Source of the DNA: Albugo candida
Taxonomy: Eukaryota > Oomycota > Peronosporomycetes > Albuginales
Assembly: GCA_040437565.1 (NCBI GenBank)
Contig: JBDOQK010000023.1
Location: 248,001-312,000 of the forward strand
Length of the DNA: 64,000 nt
Reading direction: 5' to 3'
Part shown: positions 11,071-22,140 of the stretch, piece after piece
Layout: the number at the start of each line of letters is the position of its first letter
Numbering within the stretch: position 1 is the first letter of the stretch
The notes under the pieces: generated by a model
Told to the model about the DNA's origin: nothing
Databases searched by the model: none
The model's input: the letters and a program-made list of their open reading frames with translations, nothing else
Translations under genes and position numbers: made by a program

Positions 11071-11388
11071 GTTTGAAATAGTTTATTTGGAAAAGAAAGC
11101 AATTATCTCATTCCGTTAACAAAATTATCGTTTGATCCGTGCGATCCGGAGGGCTAGGGAGGAAGCGTATGACATGAAATGATCAAAAGGTTGTCACAAA
11201 TGGAAGATCTCACGAAAATTCGCGAAAGGTCATTTCGAGTGTGCATATAGATATAAGGATAGCTATTCGTTTTTTCTTTTGTAACCGCTTTGATTGTAAT
11301 AAGAACCGCTACAGTCAGTCGAGAGAGCTGTGTGCATCGACGATAGCAACTTGAGTCGAATCAGCCAAGTTCTGATTCTGATACGGGA
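11071..11388. other. Intergenic, upstream of the SKN1/KRE6-type gene
   Basis: About 320 bp with no coding signal. It should hold the promoter of the glucan-protein gene and the 3' end of the small unknown gene that follows. Confidence 0.4.
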
Positions 11389-11762
11389 TCAGAAGATAGA
11401 ACCGGTCTCGATCGTCTCTCCTCCAATTATTTCTACGGCAATTTTATCCACCAGTTTCGTCAGTTGCCTATTTGCCACCCATTCCGAGTCGTGTTTGGCT
11501 TGGGTTTTCCATACAATACATTCGGCACATAGTAAAGTTCCTGCATGGAATGTTGGGTCCATCAGCCTGACGTAAAAAGTTCCATGTCGTGACGGGGGGC
11601 GCTGGGCACTTTGAGAGTTGCTCCATGTTTTATGGAAATCACTTTGAAAGAATCAGTATCTCCACAGTCTTTGTATGTTGCAAGGATGTGACCGAAAGTA
11701 TACACATGTTAGACACTTGAATGGATATCCGTATGTCGATAAGCCACGGTCTGAGCAATCAT
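11389..11762 (-). CDS. Small unrecognised protein, two exons, apparent frameshift
   Basis: An ATG at 11762 starts a short exon (MIAQTVAYRHTDIH), spliced through an intron of about 48 nt into GDTDSFKVISIKHGATLKV and APRHDMELF. The frame then breaks at an A-run at 11574-11578. In the next frame the protein goes on naturally with VRLMDPTFHAGTLLC and SEWVANRQLTKLVDKIAVEI, ending at 11389. A one-base error in the homopolymer would restore a protein of about 105 residues; a real decay of the gene is the alternative. The protein is compact, with two close cysteines, and has no signal peptide. I do not recognise it. It lies between the glucan-protein gene and the HORMA gene on the same strand. Confidence 0.45.
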
Positions 11763-11992
11763 TTCGATAATTGGATAGCGCGATGACGAAAACGATTATA
11801 TATCAGCGATCGCGCGCTCGCGGAGCCAGCGATATGACTAGAATAATAATCAAGTTCTCCTACTCATTCGGAGCGCTACGAACGTCATTCCCTGTGATAT
11901 TACTGTTATTAGCTCTAGCTGAACCTTTATCGAGAAGGAAATGTTGATGCAACAAGGTATGAGGGACCTTTGAATAGAATATAAATACTGGA

Positions 11993-14219
11993 TTACGTAT
12001 ATTGCTTGATAGACGGCGTCTCTGACGCAAGTCGGCGTCGCTTTAATGCTTTCCGGGTCTGAAGAATTGGTAATTTCGAGCAACTTTGAGAGACCCTGGA
12101 CGTCACTTCGGTTTTACTCGAGTTCGTTTGACGGCGAGGTTTTCCAGTACTCGGATGAAGCGACACGGAGCGAATTTTGTTCGGGGTCTGCCATATCGTT
12201 TGAAGGGTCCTCGCTGTCGATTGTTTGGTAGCTGGAGCGACAGCACACGAATGAGTTTAATGGAAATTCCTTCTGCCTCAACGTACCGTGCAAAATGGCG
12301 TTTTCGATTAGTGTTCGATTCTCGGCTACGTGAGCACGACGTAAGCTTCAGATTGACCTTAATAGACATTGTACCTGTAAACCGCACTTTATAACTCGTA
12401 AGAGAATTTGGTATTAACGCCACTAGCCTTTGTTTTTCCATCCGTATCAAAATTGCGGATGCCAAGGTTCCCGTGACACCAAGTTGACTGGCGACGGTTT
12501 CGACTGTCACACCATTTCGCTTCAGCCGTCCATGTGTTAAATCGATAGCTCCTGTAAAACAATCATTAAACTTTACAGACTTTCCTCGACAAAACTGACC
12601 AAGAGGACTCAACTATTAAAAAGCGCATTATCTTGAGCCAGGACCCCAAAGGTCCCGTCTGAAAGATCTTTAAGCACTCCGTCTTTGCAAAACTGTAGAT
12701 TGTTGGAGGACTTCTTCCAAATGATCCATGCAAGTACGTACATTCTCTATATCTACCGAAAACGACGCCTCACTGACGTTAGGGAAGGTGCTTTGTAGAC
12801 TGCAATAAAATCGAAATGGTTGAGAGCACCGCTGGTGAAACAAGCCTGTAGTAAAACCTCTGCACGGTGACAATAGACGACTTCATGATTTCCGTCAAGA
12901 TTTGGTGCTGGGATGGCTTTCTGGGATTCGATTTTGCTGGTCTGGACGTGCAGGTTTTCTCGAAAGAAGGATCCAGATCTGAATCGCTTCCATCTGTACA
13001 CGCCATTTCTTTGTTGATATCCTGCGACAGACTCGAGTATTCTTGAGAGGATTGACTCTTAGTCACTGGTGTTACACAGCTGTTCTTGCGCCTTGATGTA
13101 TTCTCTGATACTCGTGGCTTGTTGACCTTTTCTTGCTCAGTTGTATCCAATATCAACGAAACCAAATGAAATGGGGTTTTCAGTTTTCCCTACACGGAGT
13201 CATCTTCAGCAGAGATTCACAGATCAAACAATTTCGAAAGTACCACTGGAAGCTGCACAAGGTTTGTAGCATCCGTAACGTCGGAAGAAGGCCGAAAATA
13301 CTTTGGTTGCCATCCAGTTGGACAAAGTGCTTTATTGTTTTACATTAGCCAGATTCACAAGCCGACTAGAGACTTTTTCTATACCATTGAGCGATACTCT
13401 CATCGTAAGCATCCGACATTCAGGTAACGGGCTTAAAGTATTCACGATTTTGACAAGAGTTCGTATCATTTGGATCGCTTGGGCTTTCACGTCATCTGTA
13501 CTGCAATGCAGCGTTCCCAATCCATTGAAGTCGGTTGACAGCAGAGTGTCTCCATTTTCATCTTGCTCAATTGTATACGTATAACTAGTGCCAAACGTGT
13601 GAGCAAAAAGCCACGATTTATTACCAAGATGGACTTACCTCTCCAAGAGCTGACCCGACTCATTTTCTTCTTTCAAAGAGTGTATACAAAAAATAAGCGA
13701 CTCCAAATATTTCTTTTCCAACGCTTCAAAAACTGATAAAATTGCTCGTAAGTAGCTTTCTCAATGTTTCTTTGTTTTCTGACCTCCTTCTTCAAGCCAT
13801 TGGGTCAACATCAACGCATCCTTTGCATCAACAGTACCGCATTCTGCCCGTGGGGCTAAGCACTTGACACGCATATCCGCATATATCTTGCCAAGAAGCC
13901 ATCCACACATCAGGGAAGAATTTGTGTATAAGCTCATGCGTGCACTTACTCTTTCTCGAAATAATTTTGCTGAAAACAAATCTGACAGAAATACAAAGTC
14001 ATACAGCGCTTCCTCATAAACTCTCAAAGAATGCACACTTCGCAAATGGCAGACTTCTGAAATCGAGACCCGGATCCTACCACGAGCACGCGATCTTCAA
14101 GTCAAAGGCACAGCGTAGGTTTTTACAGCTAAGTACATGTTACGAATGACGTTCAGCGATTGTATGTACGTAAATTCCGTGGCATTTTTGTTGTTGTCCT
14201 TTGATTGCTTCGGCTGCAT
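11993..14219 (-). CDS. HORMA-domain meiotic chromosome-axis protein (Hop1/ASY1/HORMAD type)
   Basis: Rebuilt from many short exons. Exons I can place with consistent phase: 14219-14144, 14056-13950, 13886-13784, 13732-13639, 13584-13385 and a start at 13329; introns are 51-87 nt. Their translation follows the HORMA fold in order: DLFSAKLF, YADMRVKCLAPRAE, WLEEGVFEALEKKYLES, IRTLVKIVNTLSPLPECRML, GWQPKYFRP and KTPFHLVSLILDTTE. Next come an acidic Ser-rich linker (about 13130-12900), a winged-helix-like piece (12540-12400, VETVASQLGVTGTLAS) and a basic tail ending in SETPSIKQYT at 11993, where Hop1/ASY1 proteins carry their closure motif. Such proteins coat meiotic chromosome axes and direct recombination. 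The borders of the last three or four exons are uncertain, the family call is not. Confidence 0.8.
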
Positions 14220-14599
14220 TGCCGAGCTTTTTAATCAGACTAGAACTAATCAAATCTTCTCGATAATGGCGCGTTTCCTTTTGCCGCCCGCGCAACTTCA
14301 ACTCCGTATGTAGCAGTAAGTACGATACATAAAGTGAAATAGCATGATTATTTAACCTTCCCGACGAGTTATATGGCGCTAAGTATGTAAAGTGATCGTA
14401 TTATATCGCATGTAGCGTCTCACGCCAGCCACTGACGACTGTCATACGCAAGACGATTTTCTTCTCTATCTATAAGGACCTTAAATAACCGGGTTCGTCA
14501 GCATCTTACTATCACTATTAAACCAGAGTCATGAGTACATCTTTTTAACAAATGAAATATCTATGTATTTTTATAGGCCTTTTCGAAGTCGACAACATT
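14220..14599. other. Intergenic upstream of the HORMA gene
   Basis: About 380 bp of AT-rich sequence without a coding frame, between the HORMA gene start and the end of the HGGG-finger gene. No regulatory motif was recognised. Confidence 0.4.
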
Positions 14600-15460
14600 T
14601 CAGGTGCGTACACCTTGATGCATTGATAACGCTTCATGCAAGCTTGGAAGTGCTTTCCGCGGTGATTTTGTGACGTTGCTTGCGGGATGCCATTTATCCA
14701 GATTTGACCGGAGAGGGTCCATCTCCCTTACGTGCTCTCTCTTTGGCTTACGTGCAGACCCAGCGTTTACTTCCATATCGATATGAGTAGAACAAAAGTG
14801 CTTGGATTTGCGGCTCCTCATGCAGTTCCGCGCTTCACAACGTTGCCCTCCTCCGTGCGCCCAGCAAAAATCGCTTCGAGATTGCGCACTTTTCGTGCAT
14901 CCGGCAACTTGGCACCGCCTACCTCCTCCATGACGTCGACATAGTCCTCGACTCACAGATATTTTCAAGCAGCTTTGAAATTGGCAACGCTTGTTCCAGC
15001 TACTTTGCCGACGTTTTGATCCGGGTGTTCGTGTCGATAATGATGGAGGAGACGTGGAGTGTTCTTCGAGCTTTTGTGTTGGCGGAGGGGTTACTTCGCC
15101 TTGAGAAAGTATCGAGAAAAGTTCTCGTGGACGCTTTTCTTGCAATTGTCTTCGTGGAAATAAAGGGTTTTGAGAAATTGAGCGTCCCGGTAAAAAATGC
15201 TCCAGATGCTTGGCAATTGCATGCTCTCTCGGTAAAATGATAGTTGATTTATCGCGTCCGAATGTGATTGAAATCGAATCATTATGCAGTTGATTGTCAT
15301 TTGGATGTGGCGAGTGGTCAACTGCAAGATCCAATGAATTACGATCGATTTTCCTTTCATTTGTAATGACATTTGATTGAAATAATGGGATTCCGGGTGA
15401 AATTGCGCGACTAGGAGACATCCTATGCGGGTTAGAAAATACCATCGTACATGTAACCAT
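14600..15460 (-). CDS. HGGG-type zinc-finger protein (WRKY19-like)
   Basis: An intron-free frame of 286 residues. The first 140 residues are low in complexity (Ser, Pro, His, Asn) with no membrane segment. Residues about 157-235 hold three tandem Cys/His units: CQFQSCLK..GLCRRHGGGRR, CQVAGCTK..DFCWAHGGGQR and CEARNCMR..FCSTH. The tail is basic, with KPKREH, and could be a nuclear signal. This C-x4-C finger ending in HGGG is strongly expanded in oomycetes and is annotated as WRKY19-like. DNA binding is presumed from the finger, not shown. The second member of the window is at 47.2-48.2 kb. Confidence 0.75.
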   Translation of the reverse strand: MVTCTMVFSNPHRMSPSRAISPGIPLFQSNVITNERKIDRNSLDLAVDHSPHPNDNQLHNDSISITFGRDKSTIILPREHAIAKHLEHFLPGRSISQNPLFPRRQLQEKRPRELFSILSQGEVTPPPTQKLEEHSTSPPSLSTRTPGSKRRQSSWNKRCQFQSCLKISVSRGLCRRHGGGRRCQVAGCTKSAQSRSDFCWAHGGGQRCEARNCMRSRKSKHFCSTHIDMEVNAGSARKPKREHVREMDPLRSNLDKWHPASNVTKSPRKALPSLHEALSMHQGVRT

Positions 15461-15517
15461 ATTAAAAACAATTGAATTAAAGGACTTTTTCGCGGAAGCT
15501 TCTTTCTACGTAACGAT

Positions 15518-16551
15518 GAAGGAAGTAATCAAATAGTAAGTATTTGTTCAAACTGACAATTAGAATCACTATGTTACCCTACTGCGTGCCGTGAGACGTG
15601 TTGAAAAAAGTGAAGTCTAGATTCGAGCGCTTCTACACCCTTCTTAAGAGAATTATTTAAGGCTCATCATCGGGGAGACTGTCAGTGTCACTCCTCCCAA
15701 CAAAGATCAGGCCTTTGAAATCGAGCCTGTTGTACGTCGAATTCTAAACTCATCGTGTTCGCTATACAGTAATGCTTTACAAAACAAGTCAGATAGAAGA
15801 CATGCAACAGCCGGTGAACTCTTTCCATTCAATATTTTATACAGAAAGTAAAGGCGAATCATATTACACGCACCGGTCCAAGCGCACACACATCATAATT
15901 TAATCTCTATATCGTTCTTTATCGGAAAGTAATACGACTGGATCAACGCTTTTTTTCTGAAATAAAGAAAGGCGAAAAAGGCGCNNNNNNNNNNNNNNNN
16001 NNNNNNNNNNNNNNNNNNNNNNNNNNNNNNNNNNNNNNNNNNNNNNNNNNNNNNNNNNNNNNNNNNNNNNNNNNNNNNNNNNNNGAAGGAAGTAATCAAA
16101 TAGTAAGTATTTGTTCAAACTGACAATTAGAATCACTATGTTACCCTACTGCGTGCCGTGAGACGTGTTGAAAAAAGTGAAGTCTAGATTCGAGCGCTTC
16201 TACACCCTTCTTAAGAGAATTATTTAAGGCTCATCATCGGGGAGACTGTCAGTGTCACTCCTCCCAACAAAGATCAGGCCTTTGAAATCGAGCCTGTTGT
16301 ACGTCGAATTCTAAACTCATCGTGTTCGCTATACAGTAATGCTTTACAAAACAAGTCAGATAGAAGACATGCAACAGCCGGTGAACTCTTTCCATTCAAT
16401 ATTTTATACAGAAAGTAAAGGCGAATCATATTACACGCACCGGTCCAAGCGCACACACATCATAATTTAATCTCTATATCGTTCTTTATCGGAAAGTAAT
16501 ACGACTGGATCAACGCTTTTTTTCTGAAATAAAGAAAGGCGAAAAAGGCGC
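15518..16551. repeat. Duplicated flank around a gap, 467 bp x 2
   Basis: 15518-15984 and 16085-16551 are the same sequence on the two sides of the N run 15985-16084, in the same orientation and each reaching the gap. This is the pattern of two contig ends that overlap but were not merged. Each copy contains the same 60-residue minus-strand frame (MCAWTGACNMIRLYFLYKIL...), which I do not call a gene. The whole stretch 15461-16579 otherwise holds no recognised gene. Confidence 0.9.
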
Positions 16552-16579
16552 ACACACATCTTTATATTGTACAATTGTC

Positions 16580-18965
16580 TCAACATTTGTGATTTATTCT
16601 CGATAAATGGTACTCCCTTAGCTGTGTATTCTCAACTAAACCGGGTGCACACGTCATCAATTCTTTCCCTGTAGCAGACTTGGGGAATGCAATCACTTCT
16701 CGGAGAGATTTTGCGCCGCACAATATCGTCATAAGACGGTCTAAGCCTAATGCGATTCCTCCGTGCGGCGGAGCACCGTACGAAAATGCTTCCAGTAAAT
16801 GAGCAAAGCTCTCGCGTTGACTCGGTAATAGTTGCAGTATTGACTCAAATACAGCGCGTTGTAGGACAGTCGAATGAAGTCGGATCGATCCGCCTCCCAG
16901 TTCCCATCCGTTGCAAACTAAATCCATATGCTGCGCACGGAGAGACAACACGGAAGAAAGCAAGTTCGGGTCCTTCTTCCACTCTTTTCTGTTCTGAATC
17001 TTTGCACTTAAATCCGCTAGCACGCTAATTTCGTCTTCTAAAGGCGCAGTAAAAGGATGATGCGTTGAACAGATGCTTTGTTTTTTTTGCCCGCAGAGAA
17101 GGGTGCCTTCCTCTACTGAAAACAATGGGAAATCGGTCACCCAAAGCATATTGTATCGATTCGCACTCATTTCTTCCTCTAACAAACCGTTTGCGCGCAA
17201 TACATTAGCCGCATGTATTCGCATCCGTCCGAGTAAGTTCGATGTTGATGCATAGGTACCGATAGCTACGAGCAATACGTCCCCCTCCTCCACGGATAGT
17301 CGTTCATTAATGGCAGCTCTGGCCTCTGGCGATACTTTTGCAGTAAAATATGATTTCCATTCTTTTCTTTCGCCTTCGATTTTCACCAATGCAAATTTAA
17401 CCGCTTCTTTTTCAATAGAATATGCATGTGCGACTTGCATGAAAGCGTCCATATGTTTGCGAGAAAAGCCTTTCGGCGTGCTTGCAGCCAGTCCTTTGGC
17501 ATTGAGTCCACGAGCGACTACGCCATTGCTAGACTTCTCACATGGCGTTTCCAAGAGGACTGAATCACGCATCAAATCGGTCAGATCGTGTAGTTCGAGG
17601 CCGTATCGAGTATCCGGTTTGTCAATTCCAAATCGACGAATCGCTTCGGCATATGAAATGCGATGAAAAGGTTCCGAACAGAGTGTTTGTCCGGCCGTAG
17701 CCCACAAATGACGAACCAGTAGCTCCATGAGCTGCATGATATCGTCTTGCGTGACGAATGACATTTCCAAGTCAAGTTGGGTGAATTCGGGCTGACGATC
17801 AGCTCTTCCATTTTCGTCGCGATAACATCGAGCAATTTGGAAGTACCGATCCATACCTCCAACCATAAGCAATTGTTTGTACTGTTGAGGACTCTGCGTG
17901 AGAGCATAAAACATTCCTGGAGTTCTGGTCGGCACAATAAACTCGCGAGCGCCCTCAGGTGTCGATTTGAATAAAGTTGGTGTTTCTATCTCGGCAAAGT
18001 CGAGGTCGTGGAGGAATTTTCGAGCTTCAAAAGTGATTTTGGAACGAAGGAGAATATTTTTTTGGAGTTGAGGACGGCGTAGATCCAAATAGCGATAACG
18101 AAGGCGCGTTTCATCATTTGCATTATCGGCAGGCGCTTCCAATCGAATCGGAAAAGATTTTCCGTGGTCAATATGGCTTAGTTCTTTAATCGATTCGACT
18201 ATGACCTCGATCTCACCAGTTGACATGGAGGAATTCTTCATATTACCCGGACGTTGGCGAACGGAACCAGCAACACAGACGATACTTTCCAGGCGCAGGT
18301 TAGAAGCTGCATGAGCTGCTGTACTGTCTTTGTCAACTACGAGCTGTGTGATACCATAACGATCGCGAAGAGAGAGAAATGTGATAGACCCTAATTCACG
18401 GATTCCATGCACCCATCCACAAAGCCGCACATACTGGTTCAAATGCTGGTTAGCGTTCCGTAATTCTCCGCAAGTGCGTGTACGATACGAAGAAAACTTC
18501 GTAGAATGATTATCGTGCTCCACCGCTGCATTGCTGCAACTACGGTGGTCTGGTATAACATGTCGCGATGATGCAGCCAGACGATTATGTATTCGTCTTT
18601 TATGCAATGTATTGTCGCCAGCAGAGCGTCGTAGAGACCTTATTCGGCATCGCAATGCNNNNNNNNNNNNNNNNNNNNNNNNNNNNNNNNNNNNNNNNNN
18701 NNNNNNNNNNNNNNNNNNNNNNNNNNNNNNNNNNNNNNNNNNNNNNNNNNNNNNNNNNCTTCGTAGAATGATTATCGTGCTCCACCGCTGCATTGCTGCA
18801 ACTACGGTGGTCTGGTATAACATGTCGCGATGATGCAGCCAGACGATTATGTATTCGTCTTTTATGCAATGTATTGTCGCCAGCAGAGCGTCGTAGAGAC
18901 CTTATTCGGCATCGCAATGCGTTTTGTATCATATAATTCGTGTACATAAGCGAATATTTATGCAT
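16580..18965 (-). CDS. Aspartyl-tRNA synthetase, bacterial/organellar type
   Basis: Charges tRNA-Asp, very probably in mitochondria. The order is: N-terminal OB fold (VRLCGWVHGIRELGSITFLS), the class II catalytic core with RYRYLDLRRP and the QSPQ block (LTQSPQQYKQLLMVGG), motif 2 (CYRDENGRADRQPEFTQLD), the insertion typical of bacterial AspRS, and motif 3 (GGIALGLDRLM). The C-terminus NHKC ends at 16580. The start is confused by a duplicated flank: 18497-18658 recurs as 18759-18920. The true start should be MIQNALRC at 18932 (or an in-frame Met at 18965) in the right copy, giving about 700 residues. The Arg/Ser/His-rich, acid-poor first 55 residues fit a mitochondrial presequence. The cytosolic AspRS would have a different architecture, which supports the organellar call. 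Confidence 0.92.
18497..18920. repeat. Duplicated flank around a gap, 162 bp x 2
   Basis: 18497-18658 and 18759-18920 are identical as read, separated by the N run 18659-18758. The repeat covers the 5' end of the AspRS gene and creates a false N-terminus if read through the gap. Confidence 0.9.
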
Positions 18966-19485
18966 AATTATTTTCCGGATTTCTTTCGATTAAGTAATTA
19001 AAGAGCTGCTGGTCGATTTGATCGTCAGAATCTTGAAGAAGATTCTAGGCCAATCATTAGCGCTCAGTAAACAAGCCAGATTGTTGACTGCTCAGGTAGC
19101 TGGTTTTGTACTACTATTTTTGTCCTTAAAATTATTGGATCCCCCTTTCGGTCCACGGAACCGAGTACGCATGTCGAGCTGCCCGCGTTTACATTCAAAG
19201 TAAGCGACACGATACGCCTACCAGAAGAACAAGGATCTGTTTTAAGTTTCAAGATGTGCATGAATGCGAATAAGCTATATCAGGACGCACATGGCATTCA
19301 TTTGCATATTGTCGCTCATGCAAACATTCTTTTAATGTTCTTTCACCCGTATTCATGCATTCTTGCTGGATCATGCAATCTCGCAATGCTAGTGCCATAT
19401 CATGGCACGACTTCCCCATCTTCGATTGGACAAAACGAATTATTTAATAGCCAATGGGCTACTAGTGCTAGTTTCATTATTTACA
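18966..19485. other. Intergenic
   Basis: About 520 bp between the AspRS start and the GET3 stop. Only short frames without protein-like character. It should hold the AspRS promoter and the GET3 3' region. Confidence 0.4.
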
Positions 19486-20709
19486 TTACTGGTCACTTGG
19501 CAATTCATATGGCGAGATGAGATGATTTGAAAAACTTTGTAGAGCGCTAACTCCACGCACTTCTTCATTCAGCAGCGGCATTTCGACCACATGAAAGTCT
19601 TCATATAAATCGTAGATCTGGTCGATGTATTTTTGTTGCATTTTTTGCCGTGCGGTACAATTGCTGCACGTAGAACCTAGCAATTGATTTGATTGAATTG
19701 ACGTACTTTGATCCATGAAAGTATGCATACCTGATTCTCGATACAAGACCTGATTAACCACGATATTGTGGACGTCAATTTCGTACTTTGTCAATTCCTG
19801 GACCAGGCGTTCTGTTTCGTATAGCGAGAGAAACTCGGGTATGCAAACGCACACAAATGTCGTTCGCTCTGGATCTTTAAACTGCTGATTGACCTTTGCA
19901 CAAATCGCATTTGAGTTATTTTGCAGTGATTCTCAAATTCTATGCACGTACCTTCTGTATGATTTCCTGCGTTTGTTCCAATTTCCCGAGCAAGTGTTCT
20001 TGCGAAGGTAATGCACCACCCAGCAGAGCAGAAACTTGAGAGAACATCCCCGAAAACTGATTCTTCAGCGATAAGATTTTGTCGAAAGCTTTGTTGAGGG
20101 CAGTCGGAAAGCTCAATAGCCTTAATGTGTGCCCAGTTGGTGCTGTATCAAACACGATAATGGAAAAGTCCATGGTTTGAACTTGTTTCATAAGCTCGGC
20201 AAAACTCATTGCTTCATCAATTCCGGGGATGGAGTTCGTCAGATCTTTCATGAAGGAAGCCATGCCGGAAGTCTCTTGTAATCCATCCGGGTTCATCTCT
20301 TCTAGCTGTCAGTTCCAACGTATAAGCATAAGCGATAAGGCTGTAGAAAGTCTCCCTACATCGACAGTCGGATCAATCTCCATGACAAACAGGTTTGAAA
20401 ATCCATGCACAAGTGTTGGTTCTCTAGTGAATTTCTGTCCGAATGCATCGCTATGGAATCATAAGTAACTTAAGCGGGTTAATGTGCATCTATTCGAGTA
20501 ATAGAGCCATACCTTAAGTTATGCGCAGGATCTGTGGACACGATCAGCACTTTTTCTCGCTCCATTGCCAACCGAATACCAAGGCAACATGAAGTGGTGG
20601 TCTTGCCAACACCTCCCTTACCTCCAACAAACACCCAGCGCAGCGAATCTTGCTCTATTAGATTCTGTAGGCTCGCTTCCGGCACGTTACTATCAGCATC
20701 TGCTGCCAT
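19486..20709 (-). CDS. GET3: GET3/TRC40 ATPase, four exons
   Basis: Delivers tail-anchored proteins from the cytosol to the ER membrane receptor. Four exons join without phase conflict: 20709-20513, 20450-20360, 20305-19952 and 19893-19486, with introns of 62, 54 and 58 nt, giving 349 residues, the usual size. The deviant Walker [11 protein letters not shown] is at 29-38, followed by the switch block [35 protein letters not shown] is the A-loop/Walker B region. [10 protein letters not shown] carries the zinc-binding CxxC of the dimer interface. I chose the ATG at 20709 because it gives the short N-terminus of the family; the longer frame to 20847 would add an unlikely extension. Confidence 0.95.
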
Positions 20710-22140
20710 TGTAATCAGAATAGATAATGCAAGGTACGGTACGGTACGCTTCGACATGGCACCTAAAAGAAGCGCAACATATGGCTTTACTAGGAATGAT
20801 ATCTCTTCCGCCACAAGACCAGTGCTCGGAATACCATGACTTAGCAACGCATACTACGCAAGCAGAATCCTTTGTACTTCTAAAATGACCTAGTTATCTG
20901 GTCATCTTTAATGTGGCTGGCGTACTATTCAAAATCTCGACACTGCATTGGACCGGTAGGAAATCTGATCAATAGCGCTCAATAGTGAAGATTCAAGGCA
21001 CCATCTCGACCCTTTCGGTGACATGATGCATTGTAAGTCTAACCATTGGAGTATTCTCCTCATGCACAAGTCACGCAATAGATATGTGCCTCTTTCTTAC
21101 CCTGCAATCCATCATGTGGCTATAGACACGTTAATGTGAATGAAGCTCGAATCAAAGCTGTATTGTTGAAAACGATCACGTATTTCATGAAGGATCAAAG
21201 CAGATTGTTAACAATCCAGCATGACCGCCAATCAGGACACTCGTCATTCAGTTTCTTAATCGATGTATCACTTGCACGCGAGTGCTTCACTGTGATGCAT
21301 GTGGACGATTATGGCGAAGTGGCGGAGCAATCGCGTACTCAAGCCGACACAAGGTTGTGAAGTAGTTTCGCTGCAAAGAAGCACAAGGATCGGTCTCATC
21401 CTAGTAGGATATTAGACAGCAACAGCAAATCCATTTTTTCGCAAAGTGCGCATAGCAAGATGCAAAATCTTCAACCAGTCGAACCAGAGTTGATTCGAGA
21501 CATTCCAAAATTGAACATCGTACCGACAGTCTACTTGGAGCGCAATAAATCGATACTATAAAGCGTATAGTTCCGGTATCGAGATTTCTTCAGATGTAAG
21601 GCTAGTCCATGAGACCAAACTGGAAAAGTTTACATCGCTTATAATGATACTTTGGGCCGGTGCGATCGGCGGTTGCTACTGCTGAGCATGACTTTGAGGT
21701 ATGTCTTCACTTCCCCGTCAGAAAGGCTATACTCAATCCATCGCAGTGCAGCACTGGACGCGATTGAACAACCATAAAAGCAATTATAATACAAGCAGTT
21801 GATTCAATTCATTTATAGAAACTTATATACGATTTATGTAGCTAAACACAAAACTAAATATCTCCAATCGCCCGTCAGGCTGTGAAGTCATTCTGCTTTA
21901 GAAGTTCGAATGCGGGATGCGCAGGAACTCGGGAAAGTTAGGTGAGCCAAGTTAGGCAAAAAACTTCGAAAAGTGATCTACTTGTTCAATATACGGAATC
22001 GCTACGTTGTGCATGAGGGTCGGACACGAGGCTCGAGTGAATCGCAACCATTCGATTAGTAGGAAAGGGAAAGATAGCTCTTTAAAAATTCATACATTTG
22101 TTCATTTTACCAATTGTTAACTCGTTACCAACAAAAGTCC
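20710..22140. other. Long stretch without a recognised gene
   Basis: About 1.4 kb. The longest frame, 21136-21360 on the plus strand (74 residues), has mixed composition and no motif. As the next gene is built of 45-100 nt exons, micro-exon genes could hide here too; I could not assemble one. Confidence 0.35.

Noticed and set aside
15707-16456. Two identical 60-residue genes (MCAWTGACNM...)
   Set aside because: They are one frame seen twice in a duplicated gap flank, with no motif, start context or partner exon.
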